This document shows positions 1 to 10,839 of a stretch of DNA of 64,000 bases, piece by piece; position 1 is the stretch's first letter; each line of letters begins with the position of its first letter. A program made the translations under genes and the position numbers. The notes beneath the pieces are model-generated. The model saw nothing but the letters and a program-made list of their open reading frames with translations, ran no database searches and had not been told where the DNA came from. The DNA comes from Paraspadella gotoi. Its lineage: Eukaryota; Chaetognatha. Location: assembly GCA_051294375.1 (NCBI GenBank), contig CM119266.1, positions 2,217,760 through 2,281,759 on the forward strand. Direction: 5' to 3'.

Positions 1-150
1 GTAACACTGTGTTACAAGCGGGTTAAGCGATCCGTCCCTCTTAACTGCTAGGCGACCACCGGGCTAGAACCCCGGACCTTTGGGTTAGGAGGCGAATGAC
101 TTGCCTCCGGCACCAATGGCCGCTGATGAACGTTTGGTGGATTTTAGTCC
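1..150 (+). repeat. Dispersed repeat family A, copy 1 (cut by window start)
   Basis: The first 150 bases match 50505-50640 (reverse strand) and, for about 75 bases, 46186-46262. All three share a block reading AAGCGGGTTAAGCG-like, then CCGTCCCTCTTAACTGCTAG, and two of them share GGGCTAGAACCCC. Two copies end in a 15-base palindrome (GTAACACTGTGTTAC here, GTAACATGGTGTTAC at 50505-50640). The reverse strand of the GGGCTAGAACCCC block looks like a Pol III B box (GGTTCTAGCCC), so a tRNA-derived SINE is possible, but I could not place a convincing A box. Confidence 0.6.
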
Positions 151-340
151 ACCATACTATAATGATTCATCTCCTCAACTCCTCACATTTTGCGATGCAG
201 CATCCTTCCTTCTTGTCAAGGACGCACTCCTCGGTTTTCGTGCATTTGATGGCGAAGGAGACTCGATCCACGACCAAGATGGCGACAACAACGACGACGA
301 CCGCCAGGAATCGCGAGTCTTTATCATTTCTCCAACTTGA
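148..340 (+). CDS. Terminal coding exon of a gene that begins upstream of the window
   Basis: A reading frame runs to a TGA at 338-340 and reads like real protein (for example SPPYYNDSSPQLLTFCDAAS, then a Gly/Asp-rich end with DQDGDNNDDDRQ). A splice acceptor (GGATTTTAG) lies at 139-147, at the edge of repeat family A, so the repeat may supply or flank the acceptor. An ATG at 116 would give a 74-residue protein, but its first residues would lie inside the repeat, so I prefer a last exon. Product unknown. The acidic Asp-rich tail recurs in several other terminal exons of this window. Confidence 0.45.
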
Positions 341-1410
341 TCGCATTTTTCTTCTATGTATGACGACTAGGAATCGAATGTAAAGACTTTTTTTTTGGTG
401 GCGTGGATTGAGAGTGAAATGCTGATGTTAGATGGCGTGAAAAAAATAACAAAAAATTTTAGAATTAGAAATTAATAGTTTAAAATGCTTTTTCCGATGA
501 TTCAGTTTAAAAAATCAGTAAACTAATTGTACCAAGTCATTAAAATTGTTTGCTCTTTTTTTTTTCTCAAATTTAAAATTTGTAAGTAAATGTATATCTG
601 AGGTCCTCGACTTGAAATGAGCAAGAGTGCATCTAATTCTGGGAAAACCTCTATCAGTAAGGCAAAAAAAATAAGGAAGAAAAGAGATAAAAGAAATGGA
701 TGTACTGAATCTCAAATCCCGAACGCGATCTTAGATCTTCCGTAGGAGGAAAATGCATGAGAAGGAAGGCTCATCGTATTGCGTGCATCTTTCGTCTTAT
801 TCTCTTAGTTTATTCTGTCATAAAATAAAAAAATCAGATCATTGAATTTCAATTTCTTAAAAGTAAAAGAAAAAATAAACAAAATAAACTTTGAATTATC
901 AAAAAAATAATTTATTTGTTTTCAAAGAGGTTTTGGAAAGACAAATATATTTTTTTTAAACATTTTTATTGCCCACATTCGATCGAAAGATTGACAGACT
1001 TCAAATAATATTAAGTGCCTTCCTCAGAAAAGAATTTCGAATTTCGTATGTATAAAACTTGATTTTAAATTCGCCAGTCACAAAAGAAATATACTGACGC
1101 CACTCAAAAGATTCTTTTTTAATTTCCCAGAAATTTACTCCCGCTCGACCAGTTTTTCGTTCTGCTCTCGAAAATCTCGATTACAATTCATTTCTTTATC
1201 TAAAGTTCAAACTTCACACAATTACCTAAAGTTTAAACATTTGTTCTTTCGATCCGGTTTTATTTTTTCAATTTTTATTTTTTTATTTTTTAGTTCCTTA
1301 AAAAAAACGAATTTTAGAAACATATACGAAAGTTTAATTTTTCTCAATTGTCGTCTTTTTAAAAGTCTTCAAAAACAAAATATAACCTTTATATTATTTC
1401 AAAATTTCAG
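341..1410. other. AT-rich noncoding stretch
   Basis: No convincing coding frame or repeat was seen. Near the right end, polypyrimidine stretches end in acceptor-like TTTCAG (1405-1410) and ATATCAG (1414-1420), just before the 788-residue reading frame. Confidence 0.5.
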
Positions 1411-1457
1411 AAAATATCAGCCAAAAAAAAAAACATTCAAGACTTCAAAATCTGGCG

Positions 1458-3824
1458 ATGGCAAAGAAGGACGGTGACTCCGTCTTCACGGACTCGAAAA
1501 GTGACGAAAATACCGAATTTTCGGGTGAAGGCCCCGAAATTTCTATCAGTGACTCTAAAAATTCCATCGACGGCGCCGAAATTTTCAACGCAGACGCTGA
1601 ATGTTGCGTCCCACAATCACCTGGGGACGACGCCGGGTGTTCCATCGAAGTCGCCGCCAACTCATCGGCTAATTCCTTTGAATTCAATTCTAATTTCAAT
1701 GAAGGGTGTTTTGTTTTTGGTCTCAGCTCTACTACACTCTTTGGGGGCAATTTCGGCGCCGGTAATATATCAGATACCACCATTCCTTGCGTCAATAAAT
1801 CTAACGCAACCTCTTCAGAAGCTGGGAGTGCCATTGCATCCAACGTCAAATCGTCTGATGGAATTGGCGAAAATCAATCGAGAGTTTCCTTTTCAAACGA
1901 TGAAGAAGATAATAAATCAGAAGATTCCACTTCAGGTTCTGTCGGTGCCACTGGAATCGGCCCCAACTCTTCTGATGGAGCTAAGTTCGATAAGTTAACT
2001 GTCTGCTCCCCGAATGGTGCCTCCTCTGGTGCCTACTCCTCTGATTGGATTGGCAATCTTAAGAGGGGCGCCACCTTTGCAAAGGGGGTTGCGAGTATTA
2101 CGGAAGAAGACAACACCTATTCAGATGATATTGTTACTAATAAATCAAGAATCATCTCTTCAGAAAATATTTTTTGCGAAAAATCTGTTCCCGTATGTGC
2201 GAATGAACCAAACACTAAATTGTCTGTTCCTGTTAATTCAAAAAAATTAGGCACCACCTTATCACATGACGACAGTGTCAATGAATCAGGCGCCCCCTCT
2301 TCAGCTGCAGTTAGCGCCATAAAATTACAAAAAGGTGTTGCTCAGACAATCACGACACCAACACTTACAAAACCTCTATGCACTATCACACCGATCGAGG
2401 AATCTAACTCCACCAATGCATTACATTCTCGCCCGCCAAGCAGTAGCGACCTTTCGCCAACAGTTACTTCCCACATGGCCGTTCATTCGCCTAAGAGAGT
2501 CTCTTGCGAGAAGTCAACAGCTCAACCAATTCAGAACTCCAAGAGATCTTCTCGATCTTTTCGTGGTCGCAGAGGAGCTCGTCATTCAGGCGTTGTTCAA
2601 AAACCCAACCAAGGCCAAGCTCAACAATCTCATTCAACAATGCAAACCGCCATGGACGATAAAACTGTTGCTGGGAATGTAGAAAAAGTAAAATCTTCCA
2701 ACAATTTTTCCCAAATTGTCCAGATGGACTTGACAACCGATGAACAAGAAACCCAAAGGTTCTTGGCCGAAGGCAATGGCAGTTGGGATGAGAAAGATAC
2801 TGTGATACTGCGCGATTCCGAGCATAGCAAGCAGAAAGTATTTTACTGTTCCGTAAGAACCCAAACAGAGGATAGTTCGGTCAGTTCGTATTCGCGCATG
2901 AAGGATAAGAAGAATGAAGAAACCGCTAACGAAGAATCTTCGTTGCATTTACAATCTTTGGCGGGAGAAAGTGAAACCATCGAAGAAACTGGAAGCATAA
3001 CGAATGTAGGCAATGATAATTGTGAAGTCGAGACGATGGCGAATAAAAATGATGCCGATAGGATTTCCAATGAGATCGATGTAGGGGCTAAAAATTTCAT
3101 CGACTTTCAACGGGAGACAGCAAAGCAATTGGCAGATCTGAAGGAAGAGACGAGAGAAGTCAAGAAATGGAACGAAAGAATTTTTGATGAGAGAGAAAGA
3201 CTAACCAGGGAATTGACGGAAAACTCAAATGAGTTAAAAGTTCTGAGGACGAAAATTATTTCTTCTGAGAAGGAGAACTTGATTAACGAACGGCTTTTTG
3301 CCGATCTGTCCCTTGAGAACAAACTGTTGCAGAGAGAAAATGCACAGGCGAGAGAAATAGTTGAAAACCTGAAAGAAAACAAAACGGATTTAGAGGAAAA
3401 CTTAAAAATAATGAGAGAAGAAATGGAAAAATCGAAAGAAATGATTCAAATTATGATGAACTTACAAGAAGAAAACAGTCAATTTAAGACGAAGATAGAG
3501 AAACTGCAAGTTTCACTCTCTCAGTCTGATGACAGCATCAAGTCTCTGCGAGAAGAAAATTCAGAATTGAAGGAATCAATGGCGACATTGCAAGAAGACA
3601 AAGCGATGATCCAGATTCGGGTTCAGACATTGCAGGAAGAGTTGTCTCGATCTGAGGAAACAAATGGGATTTTGATATCGAACAACGCTCAGTCTGATAA
3701 ACTGGTAAATAGTTTGCAAGAAGAAATACTTCAACTGCGAAACACTGTAGCGGAATTACAGGGAAGATTGTATCTGGCGGAGTATTTGTACGACTTTAAC
3801 CGCCGTCTATTCAACTCCAAATAG
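1458..3824 (+). CDS. 788-residue acidic, Ser-rich protein with C-terminal coiled coil
   Basis: One uninterrupted frame from an ATG at 1458 to a TAG at 3822-3824. An in-frame TAA at 1383 lies upstream, so the ATG is reasonable, although acceptor-like sites at 1410 and 1420 allow an upstream 5' exon. Residues 1-370 are low-complexity (Ser, Asn, Gly, Asp). A basic patch (KRSSRSFRGRRGAR) follows at about 365-380. Residues about 550-775 form a long heptad-rich coiled coil full of LREENSELKE-type repeats. No catalytic domain is visible. A role as a structural or scaffold protein is inference from composition only. It has the longest credible single exon in the window. Poly(A)-signal-like motifs follow it. 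Confidence 0.75.
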   Translation: MAKKDGDSVFTDSKSDENTEFSGEGPEISISDSKNSIDGAEIFNADAECCVPQSPGDDAGCSIEVAANSSANSFEFNSNFNEGCFVFGLSSTTLFGGNFGAGNISDTTIPCVNKSNATSSEAGSAIASNVKSSDGIGENQSRVSFSNDEEDNKSEDSTSGSVGATGIGPNSSDGAKFDKLTVCSPNGASSGAYSSDWIGNLKRGATFAKGVASITEEDNTYSDDIVTNKSRIISSENIFCEKSVPVCANEPNTKLSVPVNSKKLGTTLSHDDSVNESGAPSSAAVSAIKLQKGVAQTITTPTLTKPLCTITPIEESNSTNALHSRPPSSSDLSPTVTSHMAVHSPKRVSCEKSTAQPIQNSKRSSRSFRGRRGARHSGVVQKPNQGQAQQSHSTMQTAMDDKTVAGNVEKVKSSNNFSQIVQMDLTTDEQETQRFLAEGNGSWDEKDTVILRDSEHSKQKVFYCSVRTQTEDSSVSSYSRMKDKKNEETANEESSLHLQSLAGESETIEETGSITNVGNDNCEVETMANKNDADRISNEIDVGAKNFIDFQRETAKQLADLKEETREVKKWNERIFDERERLTRELTENSNELKVLRTKIISSEKENLINERLFADLSLENKLLQRENAQAREIVENLKENKTDLEENLKIMREEMEKSKEMIQIMMNLQEENSQFKTKIEKLQVSLSQSDDSIKSLREENSELKESMATLQEDKAMIQIRVQTLQEELSRSEETNGILISNNAQSDKLVNSLQEEILQLRNTVAELQGRLYLAEYLYDFNRRLFNSK

Positions 3825-4100
3825 CGCCGTTCGAGTGTTGTATTATATGGTAATTAATGGTAATTAATAATTATGTCGTTTAAACATTATATGTAAAAAT
3901 TGAAGTTTATCATTAAAGAAATATTAAAGAAAGTAAAAATTTTCCTAAAGTGTTTTATTTGAAAATAAAACAAAAAACGGGAAATAAAAAGTGAAGCAGA
4001 TATGTATTAATTAAAAAAAAAAAATTAACAAAAAGCTAGAATCTTTATGAAAAAAGAGGCGAAACTTTAAAGCTAGTCAAATCTTAAACCGTTCCTCTAA
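3825..4100 (+). other. Probable 3' UTR and poly(A) signals of the 788-residue gene
   Basis: AT-rich sequence directly after the stop contains ATTAAA at 3912-3917 and AATAAA at 3964-3969. These fit vertebrate- or insect-type cleavage and polyadenylation signals. Which one is used cannot be told. Confidence 0.45.
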
Positions 4101-4129
4101 TTCACAATATATCCAGATGACGAATCCAT

Positions 4130-4766
4130 TTGGAGCCACTCTCTCCTCAGTCCTCCCTCCCTCCTGTTCGTAATTCCACCTCGTAACGACCACCCCTACC
4201 CTTTTCCCTCCCACCTGAAACCACCCGCCACTTTCCTTCTTTCCACCCCAACTCATTGTCCCAGGCGCTTCGTCCTAATCGAGGCACGTGGAAACCTTAA
4301 TAGCTTCGGGTCCCATCGCCCCGACGAGTCGTTTCAGAAAACCCTCTCTCTCTCTCTCTCTCTCGTCTCCTGACTCGTGTTCTCTCGTGTCGAGTCTCCT
4401 CTTCCCGTCTCTCCTCTCTCTCTCTCTCGTCTCTCTCTCTCTCTCTCTCTTCTCTCTCTTTTTCTCTCTCTCTCTCCGACCGCGACAACCGCCTATTGGA
4501 TGGAACAAATACAATAACACGAAAGAATTTAGGAACTGCCAACGCGGGCATTTTGCCAGACGGGCACCTCCTGATCGGGGCCATTAGATCCGATGACAGC
4601 CCCCTCCCCTTTTCAAAAGGTAATGTCTCTCTCTCTCTCTCCTCTCTCTCTCTCCAATGGCGAAGAGGTGAATAATGGGGGAGAAGTTTTTGCTTTAGGT
4701 GAGAAAGGGATTGTTGTCGCTCGGATTGAGAGGCAATGAGGGAAATTCTCTCTTTCTTCTCTCTCT

Positions 4767-4808
<42 letters not shown>

Positions 4809-5292
4809 TTGTCTCGGTTTTTCCCTTTTCTCCTTTTAAATGTATTCCTTTTCTCTTTTTAATTATGCACTAAAACTAGGCGCGTCTCTTTACAGGAGCA
4901 AGAAATTACCAGGATATTTAAAAAAAATAAGAGTTTGATTGGAAACATTGTAAGGATTGTGACTTTTTCGTCGTACATTTATTTATTCGGAGAAACTCTT
5001 AGCATTTCCTATCCTGTAGTGACACAATCAATCTTTCAATTACCACAAATATTAACTTCCCCTCCAACCCCAGATTTTTTGCCATCCGTACCATAATTTC
5101 TGCCACCCTCGTTTTGCCATAACTTATGCCAGAAGGCGTCCGTCTCTCGTTAATTAAGTTTCGTAGTTAAAATCCCGTTTGAGGGAAGAGGAGGAGGAGG
5201 AGGAGGAGGAGGAGGACGAAGACAAAAGGGACTCGCCTCTTCTCAATTCTCTCTTATTTGCTCTCTTTTCTCTCTCTCTCTCTCTCTCATCT

Positions 5293-5341
<49 letters not shown>

Positions 5342-6300
5342 CTCTCGTCGTCTTCCGCCCGCTTCTTTGCCCATAAAAAAGAATAATCTTGTAGTGACTC
5401 AGTCTGTCTCTCTCTCTCTCTCATCTCCTCTCGTCTTCATCTCTGTTCTCTTAATCAACCACTCAAGCCATAATTTTTGTCAACAACATAATGATATATC
5501 CCATTTTGCCCGTTCGCATCGCCGCCATTTCTGACGCTCTTTTGCCCGACGTCCCGCTTTACCCGCCCTTTTTTCGTTCTACCTGCCTTTTCCCCAAGCC
5601 TCTCTAGCCTTAAACCCAATTGCTCCTCTGCCCATTCATTTTAACCTTACCCATTCACGCCTCTCGCTACCATGTTCATAATCTGGCCAGAGTTCTTTTC
5701 CCGGAATTAGTGATTTACGTCGCTCAGCTATAATATTCCTCCTCCCCTCTCAACCCCTACCTTCCTATCTCTCTCTCCCCTCCTTCTCTCCCTCTCCTTT
5801 CTCCTCTCCCCTCCTCCTCTCCCCCTTCTTTCCTCCCCCGCTCTCCCCCATTCCTATCTCGTCGCTAAAGAGATTTTCTCTCTTTGGATCTTTTCTTGTT
5901 TTATTCTCTCGCGCATCGTGTTGAATGAGAGAACGGGAGAACGAATTGACGAGTAAACGGGAGAACGAAATAAACCTTGAAGAATATAAAAGGAAAAACG
6001 GGAGGAAACGGGAGAATAAAAAAACTAATCAAAAACTAAAATAAAAAGCGAGAATGAGAAAATTGAATAACGATAGTATTTAACGAAAAAAATGGGAGAA
6101 TCTAGGAAATTGGGAGAACGCGAAAACTATAGAATTATAAGGGAAATAAACAATCAATTTCACAATTCCAAAATTCTGCTCTTCAATGCGGAGTTTTTTG
6201 TTCGTGAATCAGTGAAAAGAAATCCCAATGCGGAAATGATATTCACGCCGACGATGACTCCTTCACCCTAATTACTGCTTCTCCTTTCACTCCACCCATC
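4130..6300. repeat. CT-rich low-complexity region
   Basis: Several (CT)n blocks (about 4341-4480, 4625-4655, 4746-4808, 5265-5338, 5405-5425) lie in C/T-rich sequence, with a short (GAG)n run at 5187-5218. The open frames here are translations of these repeats on both strands. I saw no supported gene. Confidence 0.7.
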
Positions 6301-6304
6301 ACCC

Positions 6305-6523
6305 TCACCACTGCTCCACCTTTAACTCCAGCGACCCACTTATTCCCTTCTTAACCCATAAAACGTGTCCAAGGGGGTCCTTTAGCGGCTTAAAACCACC
6401 ACATATCTCAATGAACTTCCCGACCTCCACTCCCTCGCACCTTAATGTCTCATTGCACTGACATCTTCTTAACCCTTTCGTCTCTATGACTACCGAACGC
6501 GCTTTTTGTTTATTTGCTATCAT
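6305..6523 (-). CDS. Small open frame, 72 residues, possible exon
   Basis: The minus-strand frame has an ATG and a balanced composition (RCQCNETLRC, then KFIEICGGFKPLKDPLGHVL), unlike the surrounding low-complexity sequence. No matching family is recognised and no partner exon was found. It could be a short gene, an exon, or a chance frame. Confidence 0.25.
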   Translation of the reverse strand: MIANKQKARSVVIETKGLRRCQCNETLRCEGVEVGKFIEICGGFKPLKDPLGHVLWVKKGISGSLELKVEQW

Positions 6524-7019
6524 TCTCAGTCTTACGGTTGAAAATTATTATTAAATATATGCAACCAATATGAATTTATATTTTCTATTAACGAATAAGT
6601 TATCTTCCTACTGACGTTTTGCAAGCTATGGTGGGTTATGGCCTATATCCCTCCTACAAGATAATTACATAGCTCTCTCAGTCTAATTATTATCTACGCT
6701 TTCCAAGGACCTGTTCTGTTTTAGATCTGCCGATTTGAGCTAAATCTTCATAGTGGAAATAAATCTCGAAAGTAAAATTCCGAAAACGATGTATTTATAG
6801 AAACACAAATGATGAATTTCATATGTATATTTGGAACCAGTGAAAATTTAGGCTGCTGACGGCCTTAATAAAATTGTTTCAGTTTTTCTTTATCCAGGCT
6901 AATATTTTATTTTTGACGCTCATTTCAAAGAGATTTCTTTGCCTCTTCCTGACCCTCTCTGCTTTAGTGCTTCGACTCTCTTTTTTTTACTCCTTAACTT
7001 CTGTAATGAGTTCGTTTTT
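6524..7019. other. Noncoding, no feature seen
   Basis: AT-rich, then T/C-rich sequence. I see no gene, repeat family or structured element here. Confidence 0.4.
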
Positions 7020-7250
7020 ACTCCTTTATCTATTTCTACTCCTATCTTCAGTCTTTCTCTACTCCTCTTCTTACTCTTAACCTTCATCTATTTCTGCTCC
7101 TATCTTCAGTCTTTCTCTACTCCTCTTCTTACTCTTAACCTTCATCTATTTCTGCTCCTATCTTCAGTCTTTTTCTACTCCTCTTATTACTCTTAACCTT
7201 CATCTATTTCTGCTCCTATCTTCAGTCTTTCTCTTCTTCTCTTCTTAACC
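7020..7250. repeat. Minisatellite, 58-base unit, about four copies
   Basis: The phrase ATCTTCAGTC recurs at 7044, 7102, 7160 and 7218, exactly 58 bases apart, within a T/C-rich unit that includes CTTCATCTATTTCTGCTCC. The open frames across it are repeat translations. Confidence 0.8.
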
Positions 7251-7569
7251 TATCTCTGACCCTTCTTTCCCTCTCATACTTTTCCCTCATTCTCGCTCTC
7301 TCCCCCCCGCGGTGAATGCCCTCGCCTCCGAAAACTCACGACGTCTCACGTTTCGGGCCTTTCCGTCGCCTGCCCAACCCCCCGCTTCAAGTCCCCCCCT
7401 AAGCCGCTCCCGCTAAGGCCTCTCCATAAAGGCCTCTTCATGAGGCCTCCCCATGAGGCCCCCGCTGGCTAATCTCGAGCCTTCCCTTAACCCGAGCATC
7501 ATCAGCTAATTTTGTTTTATGATGACAAAAACCAATCAACTTATTATTCTCGGCGCGAGTTCTCAACCC

Positions 7570-7614
<45 letters not shown>

Positions 7615-8059
7615 CTCTTCTCTCTCTTCCTCTCTTCTCAAATCGCCAACGGGGGTAGCGATGATTCGTTATTTGTCACGCGTTGTCTTAATCATCGCGG
7701 CTGTCGGAGTTATCATTATCATAATCAGCTACATAAGTATTATAATCATCACTATCATGATAAATATCATCGACTCTCCTCATTTTCACCTTTTAAACTC
7801 CGCTCTCTCTCATCCCCCCTCCTCTCTCTCTCCCTTCCTCCCTCTCCCGCGCTTCCATCTCCCTCTCCCTCTCTCTCTCCTTCCCTTCTCCTCCCCCCCC
7901 TTCCTCCCTTTCCTCCCGAGACCCGACGCTTCCATTTAAACTTTGATTCCGCGACGGAGTCGTTGTCTCGATCGCTCTTCTCTGATTGGTCGATCTTCCA
8001 CGATGAGTCGTCCTTTCATTGGTCGATTGACTATTTGTGGACGACGTTAGTAAGTGAGA
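7251..8059. repeat. C/T-rich sequence with (CT)n and duplicated short motifs
   Basis: Contains a C-rich block at 7300-7500 in which GGCCTCTCCAT/GAGGCCTC motifs repeat, a (CT)n tract at about 7572-7635, and CT-rich sequence at 7800-7915. The plus frame at 7915-8070 is somewhat protein-like (DSATESLSRSLFSDWS) but has no clear splice sites. Confidence 0.5.
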
Positions 8060-8512
8060 CATTAAAGTGAATCGTCATCGTTATCGTCGTCGTCATAAGT
8101 GTCGTTGTCATCGTCATTTAAGTTTATGGACATCATAGTCATTCTTGTCTTTGTCTTTGTCGTCAGGACTTCATATCCGTTATCAACTTTCTTAACGTCA
8201 TCGCAGTCCTTTTCATCGTCATCATCTTTGTCCACATCTTCGCTATCGTCGTCTTTTTCGTCATCGTCATCGTCGTCTGAGTTATCTTTTATCTTTTACA
8301 GCATTGTTATCTTTTATCATTTTCATCCTGATCATCGTCGTTGTAATCATTTTCGTCGTCCTAATTGTCGTCATCATCGTCTTCGTCGTCATCATCATTA
8401 TCATCGTCATCGACGTGATCTTTGTCATTGTCGTCGTACTCATCGTTGTCATCGTCATCATCGTCGTTATCGTCGTCATCGTCGTCATCTTCGTCGTCAC
8501 GGTCGTGATCCT
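8060..8512. repeat. Trinucleotide-rich (TCG/TCA)n tract
   Basis: About 450 bases made mostly of GTC, ATC and TCG triplets with interruptions. On the minus strand it reads as long Asp runs and on the plus strand as Ser or Val runs. It is a degenerate triplet microsatellite, probably noncoding. Confidence 0.7.
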
Positions 8513-8544
8513 TTTCTCGCGCTCGACTTTTTTTGGCTCCGCAG

Positions 8545-8648
8545 TCGGGATTTTTGGGGTTCACCGCGAGTCAGTCGAGTCACGGTTCACGAGGAGTTTC
8601 TCACTCACGGTGAAGTTCGAATTATCGGTGAAAACATGGGACCGATAA
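8545..8648 (+). CDS. Possible terminal exon
   Basis: A strong splice acceptor (CTTTTTTTGGCTCCGCAG) ends at 8544. The following frame reads RESVESRFTRSFSLTVKFEL and stops at a TAA at 8646-8648. No upstream exon was identified and a second frame is also open here, so this is tentative. Confidence 0.25.
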
Positions 8649-9810
8649 TGATTGAAATGTTGATTGGCTAATGACTTTAGTGATTGCTAAATTAGTTTGA
8701 ATGATTGGCCTGAATGATTGACAAATGGGTAGGTCGTTTGATTGATTAGTCTAGATGATTCGAATGACGAGTTAGTTGATTAACTCGTTTGCTACTCTTT
8801 CATTAACTTATTCTCTTTCATTAACTTATTCCCTTTTTTTAAATTTTTTTTTCTGTTAATTACTTTTTATTTATTTTCCACATTTCTCCCTTTTAATTCC
8901 TTTTTCAATCTTCCTCATTTCAAACTCAGATCCTCGTTTCTCTTTTCCCTTCTAATCAGCATCGACAATTCCCGCCCACTTCTTCTTCCTTCATCCTACT
9001 CTTATTCTTCTCCGCTACTTCCTCTACTCCTCTTCTCTCCTCCTCCTCCTCCTCTTCCTCCTCTCTTCCTCCTCCCCCGTCGCGGTCGATGATGTCCATT
9101 TAGCGACGACCAAGTTTTCCGATCTTCATCGAGAGAAATCCCCGGCGAGAGGTGAGGGTCCCCGCTGGGGACGTCCCCTCGGGATTTGTCAGAGAGAGAG
9201 AGAGAGCAAGGCAGAGAGAAGAGAGAGAAGAGAGAGAGAAGACGAGAGAGAGAGCAGAGAGAGAGATTAAGGAATTCTCCAAAAGTAGAGAGTCGGTGTT
9301 GAGTCAAAAATAATATAAATATGGAAAGGAATGGGAGAACTAAACGTAGTTTAAGAAAAGGGGAAAGAGAGAGAGAGAGAGAGAGAGAGACGAAAGAGAG
9401 AGGAGAAGAGAGATAGGAAGAGAGAGGAGGAGAGAAGAGAAGAGAAGAGGGAAAGAAATAAAGAGAGAAGAGAAATTGAGAAAGAGGGAAGAGAGGGAAA
9501 AAGAAGGAGAAGAAAAAGAGAATTAGGGGGCAAGTGGAAACTCGAGTCGTAAAAACGAAATCGATAGTTCTAGATGGATCCCCCCAACCTTCATGCCATC
9601 ACCCTCGCCACTCTTCCACCTCGCCACCGTTTGGCACCCCCGTCTTACAACATCCCCCTCCACAAACCCAACCGCCTTCCACCCGCGGTTTTTTGCCCCG
9701 AAACCCGGGGCCTACAACAAACAAACAGACCCGGGCCGCCCCAATGCATGTCTGATTGAAGAACTGTCTACTGGCTTCGCGTTTTTCGCTGCACTTACTG
9801 CCTTTTTCTT
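8649..9810. repeat. Low-complexity T/C then (GA)n sequence
   Basis: T/C-rich sequence to about 9075, then GA-rich sequence at 9190-9270 and 9360-9520. Between them, 9105-9190 is coding-like on either strand (minus: SRGDVPSGDPHLSPGISLDE), without a clear splice model. 9540-9760 is C-rich with no supported gene. Confidence 0.5.
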
Positions 9811-10827
9811 CTATTCTTCGGCGAAGGGAAACATATACAAATCCTTTGGGACGACTGCGGCTTCATCCTGTTGGTCGTCGTCGTCGTCGTCGTCTTCGCT
9901 CGTCCATTTTCTAAATGGTCCCTAACGCTCGTTAGCTTGACTAAATCTACGACGACTGAAATGGCATTCCATTATAATAACGATCATGAAAGATCATCCG
10001 AATGTCTCGTCTGTCTTCTCGTCTTTGGAAATCGTTCTCGTCTCAGTGTCTCTCTCTCTCTTCTCTTTCTCTCTACTCTCTCTCCTAAAAATTTCGCGTT
10101 TCAGCGGAATTGTTGACAATAAATCGACGAGACTGCATTTATGTGCCTGCAGTTTGAAATATTTAAACCTTTAGTTTTTATCCCATGCAAATAAAAAAAA
10201 TAATTCAGGAAATAGTTTTATACAATTTTCTCTCCTTCTTTTAAAAGCACTCTTCAATAGGGTCATTTTTTCGAACCTACCTCTATTCAATTCCCGTTGT
10301 TTGTTTTGAATGATGACTAAATGTCAAAACTTCTGAAATCAACCAGCACGCTCTCCTCTCTCTCTCCCTCCTCTCTCTCTCTCGCATCCCTCTCTCTCTC
10401 CTCTCCCTCCGCTTCTCTCTTCTCTCTCTCTCTCTCCATCTCTCTCAGTCTCTCTCCTCCCATCTCTTTGTCTCTCTAACTAATCCTCCTTTCGATGGCC
10501 CACTCTCCAACCGTGGCCACTGTTTGTTTGCTTTATCTCTCAAAATAAACATGGAATGATAAAACAAAACGTACGTCGACTCTTTTCGAACGCGCGGAAT
10601 CCGCCATGACAACGCGTGATTATGTCCGATCGCTACGGAAACAAAAGGCGCTTCGCATCGGTAGACGCCACGCGGGTTTCGTTGCGGGGGGAGTCGAGCT
10701 TAGGATCGGGGCGGACGCGGGGGGGCTGGGCACGACTGATAGTCACTTCTAATGAAAGGATCGATGAGGACGGAGAGTTGAGAACGATGCAGCCGAGGGT
10801 TCCTTCAAAATTGGGTTCAACCGTTGG
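9811..10827 (-). CDS. Two-exon minus-strand gene end with poly-Asp tail (partial)
   Basis: The last exon, 9811-9910, reads KWTSEDDDDDDDQQDEAAV, continues as VPKDLYMFPFAEE and stops at 9811-9813. Its acceptor is CCATTTAG; an alternative acceptor (GCGTTAG) would start the exon at 9921. The exon before it, 10637-10827, follows acceptor AAAAATGTCAG, reads PTVEPNFEGTLGCIVLNS and then LEVTISRAQPPRVRPD, and ends at CC|GTAGCG. It ends with two spare bases and the last exon begins with one, so the frame is kept. The first exon is also open on the plus strand, which weakens the call. Family unknown. 5' exons were not found. Confidence 0.45.
9870..9900. repeat. (GTC)n microsatellite inside the exon at 9811
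   Basis: Triplet run read on the minus strand as seven Asp residues. It lies inside the probable coding exon. Confidence 0.7.
10340..10480. repeat. CT-rich microsatellite cluster
   Basis: Repeated (CT)n blocks with ATC or CCC interruptions. Noncoding, and in this model inside or upstream of the intron of the minus-strand gene. Confidence 0.7.
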
Positions 10828-10839
10828 CTGACATTTTTG

